NCBI GenBank assembly: GCA_016704895.1
Contig: JADIZG010000044.1
Coordinates: 1-12,953, forward strand
From: Betaproteobacteria bacterium
GTDB taxonomy: Bacteria; Pseudomonadota; Gammaproteobacteria; Burkholderiales; Casimicrobiaceae
Length of the DNA stretch: 12,953 nt
Direction of reading: 5' to 3'
A program made the position numbers and the translations under genes. The notes beneath the pieces are model-generated. The model ran no database searches and was not told the origin of the DNA. It saw only the letters and a program-made list of their open reading frames with translations. Positions 6,636 through 12,923 of this stretch are shown here, in pieces (position 1 is the first letter of the stretch; every line of letters starts with the position of its first letter).

Positions 6636-7880
6636 TTAGTTAGAGATGCGGCAGGCCCACGCCGGACGGAGCGTCTTGAAGCCATACAAGACGTCGATCC
6701 GCAGGAGCAGCTCATCGTTGCGAATGTCCGAAGCTTGCCAGACCCGCAGCGAAATGCCGTCCTTCGTCATCCGCACGCACTTGTGCGCGTCGTCCATCAG
6801 CGGCAGGTCCGCCGTAACGAACGTGAACGCATCGCGGTGGTACATGAGGTTCTGGCGATACGTCGTGGACGCCGAGCCGTGGAACAGAAGCGTTTTGCTG
6901 TTGAAGTCGGTCAGCGCCAGAGCGGCGCCGGACGACGAGCAGACGTTACGCTTCGCGGCGGTGCTATCCGACAGCCCGAGATAGATCGTCGGCGACACCG
7001 TGCAACCCGCACCAGCCGAGGTCGTGGTGACCGTGAACTGTTGCAGGTGCGCGTAAGCCGCTTTCGTTTCGGGGTGGCACGCATAGACACCGTCGATGGT
7101 GAACACGCAGCCGACCGCAGGCGAAACAACCGTCGAGTGCATATCGACAGTCGTGCCGCCATCGGTGACCAGCGAGGCCGCATCGGTCGTGCCGGTAACA
7201 TCGGAGATGTTCGTCAGGCTCCAGGTGCGCTCGTTCTCGTAGAACGTGCTCGCCGCCGTCTGCCCGATGAAGCCATCGCGCCACGCGCGCTCGACCTCCG
7301 TCTTCGGCAGGAACAGGCCCTTGATGCCGTTGGCAACCGAGGCCATCGTCACCGAGTCCATTTGCACCGAGCGATCGTCCATCGGGGCAAGCCCCTGATT
7401 GAGCTTCGCGCGGGCCTTGCCGAGCGCCGACGTATCCGAGAAACCGGACGTAACGGTACCGACAACCGTGCCGGCGGTGCCGGCGGTATTGAAGGTTTCC
7501 TTGGTCGCGGTCGTCAGACAGTCGCCGTCGATGCCGGACACCAGCGCCGACATAGCCGGCGAGATGTACCGCTCCGACAGATAGTCGATGTCCTGGGCCA
7601 GCTCGGCGCTGTTGAAACGCATATCAACGCCGTCCTGCGTGGCGACGGTGATCGTCTGCGTCGAGCTATTCTGGTCCTGCACGTTCATGATGCGCGAGCC
7701 TTGCCGGCGCGTGTACTGGTTGGGGTCGAGCACGCGCAGCGTGCTGCCGATCTTCGCGCCGCTCTTGGCGAAAGAGTCGTCATAGCTGCGATTGATGCTA
7801 CCGATAAAGGTAGCCTTCTCGTGCGCGACGCGAAGGGCTTCCTTCGCAATCATGTCAATGACTTTGTTAGTGTTGCTCAT
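6636..7880 (-). CDS. Major capsid (coat) protein, P22 gp5-like
   Basis: This 414-residue protein is close in length to P22 coat (430). An AAAGGAAA ribosome site sits a few bases before the ATG. The C-terminal segment ISLRVWQASDIRNDELLLRI followed by DVLYGFKTLRPAWACRI is the most diagnostic feature: P22-type coat proteins end with the same 'LR-D-I-LYG-x-LRP-EWACR' pattern. The N-terminal half has the expected long helix, a P-domain, and an SGIDGDCLTTA stretch. The region around residues 210-330, rich in Thr and Ser, fits the inserted I-domain that stabilises the fold. The protein assembles into an icosahedral shell with the scaffold encoded just upstream. It is preceded by a hairpin at 7897-7930. 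Confidence 0.9.
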   Translation of the reverse strand: MSNTNKVIDMIAKEALRVAHEKATFIGSINRSYDDSFAKSGAKIGSTLRVLDPNQYTRRQGSRIMNVQDQNSSTQTITVATQDGVDMRFNSAELAQDIDYLSERYISPAMSALVSGIDGDCLTTATKETFNTAGTAGTVVGTVTSGFSDTSALGKARAKLNQGLAPMDDRSVQMDSVTMASVANGIKGLFLPKTEVERAWRDGFIGQTAASTFYENERTWSLTNISDVTGTTDAASLVTDGGTTVDMHSTVVSPAVGCVFTIDGVYACHPETKAAYAHLQQFTVTTTSAGAGCTVSPTIYLGLSDSTAAKRNVCSSSGAALALTDFNSKTLLFHGSASTTYRQNLMYHRDAFTFVTADLPLMDDAHKCVRMTKDGISLRVWQASDIRNDELLLRIDVLYGFKTLRPAWACRISN

Positions 7881-7896
7881 GTCCGTTTCCTTTGAT

Positions 7897-7930
7897 CGCG
7901 CACGCTGGCCCTATGTCCGTAACGTGCGCG
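7897..7930 (-). promoter_or_regulatory. Hairpin between scaffold and coat genes
   Basis: An 8-bp perfect stem (CGCGCACG at 7897-7904 with CGTGCGCG at 7923-7930) encloses an 18-base loop and lies immediately after the scaffold stop codon. The coat ribosome site AAAGGAAA sits just downstream. No U tract is seen. It could be an RNase processing site or mRNA-stability element that sets different amounts of scaffold and coat. A chance GC palindrome is possible. Confidence 0.4.
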
Positions 7931-7933
7931 TGA

Positions 7934-8800
7934 TTAGCTGCGTTTTTGCGCGATCGACTTCCGGCGCCACTTGAAAAACTCGTCGATGTTCATGTCGCCG
8001 GGGTCTTTCGTCGCAGTCCCTTTGCCACCTCCCACGGATTCCGTGGGCGGCGGTGCCGAGCTAACCGTCCGTCCGGCCTCTATGGCCGCTTCGATGCGCG
8101 CAATCTCGCGCACCTGTCCAACAGGGGATAGCGCCATGATCTGGTGAGCCTTCTCGGGATTCTTGGCGATGTGGTACATCACCTCCGCCCCGATGTTGCT
8201 TTCCCAAATCGCGCCAAATGCGGGCGTGCCGATGATGCCCGGCAAATCGGGAGACTGAATCACCTCGCGGAAGTCGGGGAATTTCTTCTCCGCTTTCGAT
8301 ATACGGGACTCCAACTCGGCAACAAATCGCTGTTGCGATTGCTGCGCCTGCGCCTGTTGCTGCGCCTGCTGCTGTTGCGCGTAGAATGCCGCGCGCTCCG
8401 CACCGAGTCTTTCCGTGATGATTCGCTCGGCCTGCTCCTTGGCAAGCTCCGCCGTGAACGTCTCCAGGTCCGGGTACTGGTCGAGTCTCGGCAAAGGCTT
8501 GTTGCGCTGCGCTTCCTGCATTTGCGCGTGCAACGCCTCCGCCTGCGACCGCCAATGATCGGCTTCCCGCTTCCCCCGTTCTTCCGCTTCGTAGCGTTGA
8601 CGGGTTAGCTCATCAATCCTTTTTTGGACGCCCTTGAATGCCTTGCGCGCTTCCGCAGCGGCATCGGGTTGAGTGTCCTTCGGCGTGGATTCTGCCGGCT
8701 GCGCCTCCGTGGAATTCGGCGCGGATTGTGCGGACTCGTCCGCAGGCACGGATGACGGAGCACTAGGCTCCGAGGGTGCAACTTCAAAGAAGTCAGACAT
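7934..8800 (-). CDS. Scaffolding protein (coat-assembly chaperone)
   Basis: I take the start as the ATG at 8800 (MSDFFEVAP) with GGTGG just upstream; an ATG 27 bases earlier lies inside the terminator tail. The 288-residue product has a disordered Ser/Pro/Glu-rich N-terminus and a long charged helix (about residues 55-105, KAFKGVQKRIDELTRQRYEAEE...). A Gln-rich helix (YAQQQQAQQQAQAQQSQQ) and a second helical part follow. It ends in a basic tail DEFFKWRRKSIAQKRS of the sort that contacts coat subunits. P22 scaffold is about 300 residues with a similar helical, acidic-then-basic layout. The position directly before a P22-like coat gene strongly supports the call. It should co-assemble with coat and leave before DNA packaging. 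Confidence 0.85.
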   Translation of the reverse strand: MSDFFEVAPSEPSAPSSVPADESAQSAPNSTEAQPAESTPKDTQPDAAAEARKAFKGVQKRIDELTRQRYEAEERGKREADHWRSQAEALHAQMQEAQRNKPLPRLDQYPDLETFTAELAKEQAERIITERLGAERAAFYAQQQQAQQQAQAQQSQQRFVAELESRISKAEKKFPDFREVIQSPDLPGIIGTPAFGAIWESNIGAEVMYHIAKNPEKAHQIMALSPVGQVREIARIEAAIEAGRTVSSAPPPTESVGGGKGTATKDPGDMNIDEFFKWRRKSIAQKRS

Positions 8801-8804
8801 TGAT

Positions 8805-8809
8805 CCACC
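8805..8809 (-). promoter_or_regulatory. Ribosome binding site fixing the scaffold start
   Basis: GGTGG is followed by four bases and the ATG at 8800. It favours the MSDFF start over the upstream in-frame ATG at 8827, which lies within the terminator stem-loop. Confidence 0.55.
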
Positions 8810-8813
8810 AATG

Positions 8814-8835
8814 AAAAAGGGCCGCAAGCGGCCCT
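8814..8835 (-). terminator. Rho-independent terminator before the scaffold gene
   Basis: On the minus strand AGGGCCGC and GCGGCCCT pair as a GC-rich stem closing on a CUUG tetraloop, and the RNA continues with five or more U residues. This is the textbook intrinsic terminator form. It lies after the 122-residue gene and before scaffold. A second 6-bp hairpin (8840-8856, CCTAGC with GCTAGG) precedes it. Because scaffold and coat have no obvious promoter after it, it may be only partly efficient. Confidence 0.8.
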
Positions 8836-8839
8836 CAAC

Positions 8840-8856
8840 CCTAGCAACCGGCTAGG
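8840..8856 (-). promoter_or_regulatory. Accessory 6-bp hairpin upstream of the terminator
   Basis: CCTAGC (8840-8845) and GCTAGG (8851-8856) form a perfect stem with a five-base loop, directly before the terminator hairpin in the transcript. It may act in tandem with it; a chance palindrome is possible. Confidence 0.4.
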
Positions 8857-8861
8857 TGCGG

Positions 8862-9230
8862 TTAGAAGAAAACGATCTCCGTTACAAGCCCGGTTTGCGT
8901 AGAAACCGAGGACAGCACGAACGACGCCGGAGCGGCGGTCGAATCCCAATTGAGCACGAGCGTCGTAACCTTGCCGATGGCGATGCCGGTGTCCCCGGCC
9001 ACGCCCTTTAGCGTCGTCACCGATGTATTCGTGCTCGGCAGTTTGATGATGCACCCGCTAGTCGCCGGGACCGTCGGGGTCGTGATCGTGTTCGCGCCGG
9101 CCTGAAGGACGATGCGCTGCACCTCGCCGTTCGCGGACGATGACGTAAGCGTGATCGGCCCGATGGTGCGCCCGCCCGTAGGGGCGTCGCTGATCGTGCC
9201 TTGGATCAGAATGCTAGCGGTCGCCGCCAT
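8862..9230 (-). CDS. Small beta-rich virion protein (122 aa)
   Basis: The ATG at 9230 lies a few bases after the stop of the previous gene. A GGAG about 10 bases upstream is the only Shine-Dalgarno-like sequence. The protein is rich in Thr, Ser and Val with regular alternation (ASILIQGTISDAPTGG, RTIGPITLTSSSANG, VQRIVLQAGANTITTPTVP, TLVLNWDS), predicting a compact beta sandwich with few charged residues. Thr-rich, short and followed by a terminator, it looks like a decoration or virion surface protein. Similar short proteins are common in phage structural blocks and lack assigned names; I do not recognise a defined family. It is the last gene of the upstream block, ending just before the terminator. 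Confidence 0.75.
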   Translation of the reverse strand: MAATASILIQGTISDAPTGGRTIGPITLTSSSANGEVQRIVLQAGANTITTPTVPATSGCIIKLPSTNTSVTTLKGVAGDTGIAIGKVTTLVLNWDSTAAPASFVLSSVSTQTGLVTEIVFF

Positions 9231-9233
9231 AGG

Positions 9234-9668
9234 TCAATGCTCCATCAGTAGCAGCAGGATCGCCGCGTTATCGTCATCTAGCTGCGCCTGCCGTAGTGCG
9301 GCGATCTCGCGCAGGACGCCGACATACCATGTCAGCAAGTCGTCATACGCGCGCCGCCACTCGATCCGCGACGCCTCGAGCGCCCGCAGCAATTCGCGCG
9401 ATGCATCAACCTCCGTCGCGCCGGCCGGGATCGCTACCGCGACCGACTCGACAACGCGCGCCGCTTCAGGCTCAACCCCGCGCCGCTCGGCCTCGCGCTC
9501 TACGACCTCCGGCTTGATCGTCGGGCGTCCACCTAGCCCGAGGATCGCATCGGCGTACTCGCCCGCCGTCGGGCGGTAGCTGCCGTCTGGCGCGACAACC
9601 GGCGCCGGCAGATCGCCCCACCATTCCCCGGTAAACGTCGTCCCGAGCGATTGGCCGAACCAGGCCAT
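9234..9668 (-). CDS. Hypothetical phage protein with C-terminal helical segment (144 aa)
   Basis: The ATG at 9668 follows the upstream stop by one base, suggesting coupled translation; no strong ribosome site is visible. The N-terminal part is aromatic and Pro/Gly-rich (MAWFGQSLGTTFTGEWWGDL, then EYADAILGLGGRPTIKP). The second half is a charged helix with heptad-like spacing (VDASRELLRALEASRIEWRR, then REIAALRQAQLDD) ending in AAILLLLMEH, so a coiled-coil or oligomer interface is likely. No catalytic motif is visible. It sits between a repeat-containing virion protein and a small beta-rich protein, so a structural or assembly role is likely. I do not recognise a family. Confidence 0.7.
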   Translation of the reverse strand: MAWFGQSLGTTFTGEWWGDLPAPVVAPDGSYRPTAGEYADAILGLGGRPTIKPEVVEREAERRGVEPEAARVVESVAVAIPAGATEVDASRELLRALEASRIEWRRAYDDLLTWYVGVLREIAALRQAQLDDDNAAILLLLMEH

Positions 9669-9669
9669 G

Positions 9670-10544
9670 CTAGTCCGCGTCGCGGCCAGTTACCGTGCGC
9701 GTCCCGCTGCTGTACGTCGCCGTGACGCGATCCGTCGTCCCGTCCAGCCCCTTGAACGTCGGCGTGCCATCTTCAAGCCCGCTTGCATTGCCCTGCACCG
9801 CCGCCGCGATCAATCGGAGGATCTGCGCTGCGGTGTAGCCCGACTCGATCACCTCCGTCCACGGATTAGACGCGCTGCCGGCGTCGTTGAGCTTCTCGCC
9901 CATCGTGCCGGCGTCGTTGTTGCTCGCCGCCAGAGCGCCCCAGACTGACGCGCCGACGTTGGCGGTGGTCAGGGTGCCCCCCGTCACCGTGATCGCCGCT
10001 GCGAGCGTTCCTAGCGCCGTAGCGGTCGTTGTGCCGGCGATCGTGCCCTCGCCCTCCAGCACCGCCACTGCGTGCGCCAGGGCCGACGCCGCGCCCGCCA
10101 GATCGCCCGAGCCGGCCAGCTCGGCCGCGAGATTCAGGTAGGCCAGCAGCGCCGCGTTGCTGATCGTCCCCGACCCCGACAGCGCAGCGACCAACGAGAC
10201 GATTAGTGCCGCCGTGCCGGTCAGCGTCCCCGACCCCGATAGCGTCGCCTCGCCGTTCTTGCCGCCTGCGATAGCGCCGACGAGATCGCCATCCCCAAGG
10301 ATGATGTTGTGCGCCGACAGCGCGCCAGCCTTTGCGGCATGATCCACGCGCCCGGCGCGCGGTAGCCATAGGGCCTGCCTACCGTGCCGTCCGCGATCCC
10401 CGACCCCGCCGCGAAGTTGCGATTGCGACCCGTCCGCGCGAAATTGGCGACCAGCGTAGACGGATACCCGCCATTCACCGTCCCGGCCCCGTAGAACTGA
10501 AAGACGCCGATGGAGTCGCGGAAGCCGTTGGTCAGCAGGCCCAC
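9670..10544 (-). CDS. Repeat-containing virion protein (about 291 aa), interrupted by one frame break
   Basis: The N-terminus is read from a GTG at 10544 (MGLLTNGFRDSIGVFQFYGAG). At 10331-10333 an AAA run ends the frame in Arg-rich noise, and protein-like sequence (KAGALSAHNIILGDGDLVGA) resumes in the -1 frame. A fourth A would rejoin the two parts as one protein of about 291 residues. The middle (about residues 83-182) holds five L-x-G-x-G repeats. The C-terminus has ASNPWTEVIESGYTAAQILR, then KGLDGTTDRVTATYSSGTRT, a sequence pattern widespread at the ends of phage virion proteins. The function is structural, possibly fibre or tip. A programmed frameshift is less likely, since no slippery heptamer fits. 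Confidence 0.7.
10000..10299 (-). repeat. Five L-x-G-x-G(T/D)(L/I) protein repeats of 19-21 residues
   Basis: Within the reconstructed 291-residue protein, leucines at about residues 83, 102, 122, 143 and 163 start the units LGDGDLVG, LSGSGTLTG, LSGSGTIS, LAGSGDLAG and LEGEGTIAG. The units are 19-21 residues apart, each followed by an Ala-rich hydrophobic stretch. At DNA level, a 20-base near-identical block repeats 60 bases apart (10165-10184 and 10225-10244). The period suggests a stacked, fibre-like or solenoid beta/helix unit. Confidence 0.7.
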
Positions 10545-10547
10545 GAA

Positions 10548-11441
10548 TCAGCCCCAGGCGTAATCGAAGTCCACCATGATGATGCCCGCGCTCGTCGTCG
10601 CGCCGGTCTGGAACATGAGGTACTGGATATTCGCGCCGTCCTTGATCTGGCGCATCGACGGGAGCGAATTGACGAAATCGACCTTCGTATAGAGGCCCGT
10701 CGCCGGGACCGGGATCACCCACAACGGCTTGCACAAGCCGATGATGACGGTACCCGAGGCGTGCGCCGTGCCCGCCCATACGAGGTTGACGATATCCGAG
10801 ACGCCGGTATCGCCCGCCGCGAGCGGCAGGAAGGGGTTGTGCTTGTTCGCCGCCGCGCCGCTGTTCAGGACCGCGCCAAGCGGGAGCGATGCCGTCGAGG
10901 TGAACGTCGTCGTCGCGCCCGCACCGCCGCCGGTGTCCAGATAGTTGACGATGCAAGTCGGCGCGTTCGCGCCCATCGCGGTATCCGCCGCGACGAACAG
11001 GCGCAGCCCCTCGCCGTTCGCGTAGCGGTCCCCCGTACCCGCACCTGCGCCGATCGCCGTCATCGTCACGGTTTTCGTGCCCGTCGTGGAAACGTCCGCG
11101 CCGGTCAGCGGGACGTAGCCAACGAGGTCGATCGCCATGATGTACCACGGCGCACCCGCCGCCGCGACGACCGACGCGCCCGCCGAGAGGAAGTGTTTAG
11201 TCTCGGGGTCTTTGTCGCCGCCCGTCCAGATGACGCCCTCGCTCCATGTGTCATCCGTCGGAACGTAGGTCAGCGACGCGCCGGCATACGTTGACGCGGG
11301 CGGCGTGTTGCCGTGCGGCCCGAGGATGCACCAGGTGCCCGCGATCTGCACCGCCGTCAGCGTCTTTTGGCAGAACGCAACGTCCCCCTGCCCGTTATTG
11401 GTCAGGTCGTCGATCAGATTGTCCTGCGAGGTCCAACCCAT
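10548..11441 (-). CDS. Virion structural protein, second of a tandem paralogous pair (297 aa)
   Basis: The start is the ATG at 11441 (MGWTSQDNLIDDLTNNGQGD) with AGGAG 7 bases upstream. The frame continues 23 codons further, but over the end of the preceding gene. The product of 297 residues is Thr/Gly/Ala-rich and beta-dominated, with HGNTPPASTYAG near the start, then SAGASVVAAAGAPWYIMAIDLVGY. Further on are SLPLGAVLN, LPLAAGDTGVSDIVNLVWAG, GTVIIGLCKPLWVIPVP and a final IIMVDFDYAW. It shares the same order of segments with its upstream neighbour. I know this type only as a recurring, poorly named phage virion protein, likely surface or tail associated. No catalytic motif is visible. Confidence 0.8.
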   Translation of the reverse strand: MGWTSQDNLIDDLTNNGQGDVAFCQKTLTAVQIAGTWCILGPHGNTPPASTYAGASLTYVPTDDTWSEGVIWTGGDKDPETKHFLSAGASVVAAAGAPWYIMAIDLVGYVPLTGADVSTTGTKTVTMTAIGAGAGTGDRYANGEGLRLFVAADTAMGANAPTCIVNYLDTGGGAGATTTFTSTASLPLGAVLNSGAAANKHNPFLPLAAGDTGVSDIVNLVWAGTAHASGTVIIGLCKPLWVIPVPATGLYTKVDFVNSLPSMRQIKDGANIQYLMFQTGATTSAGIIMVDFDYAWG

Positions 11442-11451
11442 TGGGCCGCTC

Positions 11452-12350
11452 CTAGTTCCACATTGTTTCGAGGATGCCGACGAAGTTCGTCGTCGCCAGC
11501 GACCCGCCATCGCCGCGCAGCATCAAGCCGAGCACCGCGCCGGCCTCCAGTTTCGGCGGGCGCGCTTGGTGCAAGATCATGTCGTATTGCGCCGCGGACC
11601 CGTAGCTTTCGAGGTTGCTCGAGGTCGTCCGCCGCGACACCTGCGGCATGATGCCGCGCATCAACGGCTTGACGATCACCAGACAGACCAGCCCGCCGCC
11701 CGCAACGCTGAATGTGACCGACTCGATCGACCGCACGCCGGTATCGCCCGTCTGCAACCCCACGAATGGCAGCGTACCGGCCGCGCTCGCATTCGAGATG
11801 AGCGACTGCCCGCCGCCCGTGATCGTCGCCAGCGTGAACGTATTCTGCGAGGTGCGCCCCGCCGTCCCGTCCTGATTCGTGTAGCTCATCGTGAACTGCC
11901 CGACCGCCGACGACGCCGACTGCGCAATCGCAATCACTTGCCCCGCGTCATACCGGGGGATCGTCACGGTATTGTCGAGTAGCTGTTCCTCGCCCGCCGC
12001 ATCGGTATCAATGAACGGGTAATAGAGCAAGTAGTCCATCAACATGAACGGCGTATTGTTCGCGCTCGTCGTCGTCGCGCTCGCCGCCAGAGCCATCAAC
12101 GTGAGCCGGTGCAGATACTGGTCCGCCGTCGATACCGTGGGCACATAGATGCCCTTGTCCGCCTCCACCTCCGCCGCAACCAGCGGCTCCGAGGCGTAGA
12201 AATTCGCAGGCGGCGACCCGCCCGAGTACGTCAGATCAAGCCAGTTGCTCGTCACCGTCGCGGGCGAGGCCACCAGCTTACGAAAGCCCGTAATCCACGA
12301 CTGCCCCGCTTCCTCGGCAGCGGCGTACTCCCGAACGTTCGAAAGCCCAC
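11452..12350 (-). CDS. Virion structural protein, first of a tandem paralogous pair (about 299 aa)
   Basis: The core, from S-N-V-R-E-Y-A onward, is clear. The true start is not an in-frame ATG. A GTG at 12350, overlapping the previous stop as TAGTG, would give MGFSNVREYAAAEEAGQSW if a TTT run at 12342-12344 were four T. That yields 299 residues, nearly the length of the paralogue, and the same MG-(W/F) start. Shared segments in order are a Pro-Pro-Ala loop (GGSPPANFYA), a hydrophobic 'FMLMDYLLYYPF' strand, 'SYTNQDGTAGRTS', 'LPFVGLQTGDTGVRSIESV', 'LVCLVIVKPLMRGIMP' and a terminal NFVGILETMWN. It is beta-rich with no enzyme motif. Tandem duplication of a virion protein is the best explanation. 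Confidence 0.75.
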
Positions 12351-12489
12351 TACTTCGCCCCCGCCTCTCGCCGGTCGCGTGCGCCTTCATGTGCGCGACG
12401 ATCGCCGCATTGCACCCGCAAGTCCGCGGTGATCGTCCCATTCACGACCTTCGCCGGGGCGTTGCACGCCTGCAGGTGTACGTGGTCAC
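12350..12489 (-). CDS. Small Cys-rich, zinc-ribbon-like protein, reconstructed across several frame breaks
   Basis: A GTG at 12489 follows the previous stop after no gap and has GGAGG 5 bases upstream. The encoded sequence reads VTTYTC in the first frame, CNAPAKVVNGTIT in the second, and TCGCNAAIVAHMKAHATGE in a third, ending at a TAG (12350-12352) in yet another frame. If single bases missing at about 12470 and 12366, and one further small indel near 12427, are restored, the product is roughly 45-48 residues with C-x2-C and C-x-C pairs, a plausible zinc ribbon. Similar tiny Cys-rich proteins occur among phage structural genes. This entry is a reconstruction, so confidence is limited. Confidence 0.4.
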
Positions 12490-12923
12490 CTACGCCTCCG
12501 TCACGTCCAGCGCACCCGCCGCGAACTGCGGCTGAATGCCGTTCGCCACCGCGAGCGACGACGACAGCGCGCCCGCGTACAGGACCGTCCCGCCGCCGCC
12601 GAGGCCGTCCCGATGGCGACATGAGTCAGCGTCGCGCCCGTCACGCCGCATTGCGCGAACTGGATCAGCGCCGCGTTCGCGGTCGCCGCCGCGGCCGGCG
12701 CATCCCACCCGCCCGTCGTCCGCGCAACCGCGACGCGGACGTAGTTCGTGTACGCAGTCTCGTTAGTCGTCTGGTTGTTGCCGACGCCGGGATCGGCTGT
12801 GTGCAGCGAAACGTACAGATTCGCCAGCGGCGACGTTGTATCGTCCTCGGCAATGTCTGCCCACGCCGTAGCGTTGAAGATCAGCGCAAGGATGCTGTTA
12901 CAGGTGGCGGTGCTTTTCGGCAT
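12490..12923 (-). CDS. Small tail-fiber-like virion protein (gp80-type, 144 aa), one frame break
   Basis: The start at 12923 has GAGG 7 bases upstream. The product begins MPKSTATCNSILALIFNATA, then LYVSLHTADPGVGNNQTTNE, TAYTNYVRVAV, ALIQFAQCGVTGATLTHVAI. After residue 111 the frame turns Arg-rich, while 'GTVLYAGALSSSLAVANGIQ' then 'FAAGALDVTEA' continues in another frame. A missing G at 12589-12591 explains this and gives 144 residues. The pattern 'LYVSLHT.DPG...NE..Y..Y.R..V......THV.I......G..LY.G.L.....V..G....F..GAL' matches the small phage proteins commonly annotated as tail fiber protein (gp80-like). It is probably a beta-sandwich virion protein at the start of the block. Confidence 0.8.
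12495..12499 (-). promoter_or_regulatory. Ribosome binding site for the Cys-rich small gene
   Basis: GGAGG lies 5 bases before the GTG at 12489 and within the end of the previous coding region (DVTEA-stop). It is the main reason to place a start at this GTG. Confidence 0.45.

Noticed and set aside
6600..7895. Long plus-strand open frame of 431 codons
   Set aside because: Arg/His-rich antisense of the coat gene, whose minus-strand product matches P22-type coat features.
8335..8390. CAG/CTG-rich repeat as a microsatellite or regulatory repeat
   Set aside because: It simply encodes the Gln-rich helix of the scaffold protein.
8801..8827. Earlier ATG for scaffold at 8827
   Set aside because: It lies in the terminator stem-loop and the added residues are not scaffold-like; GGTGG supports the ATG at 8800.
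8605..9054. 149-codon minus-strand open frame across the terminator
   Set aside because: It overlaps two better genes out of frame and reads as His/Arg-rich noise.
10545..11148. N-terminal extension of the repeat protein in a 492-codon open frame
   Set aside because: The upstream portion is an Arg/Asp-rich shadow of the second paralogue; the real N-terminus is in another frame from 10544.
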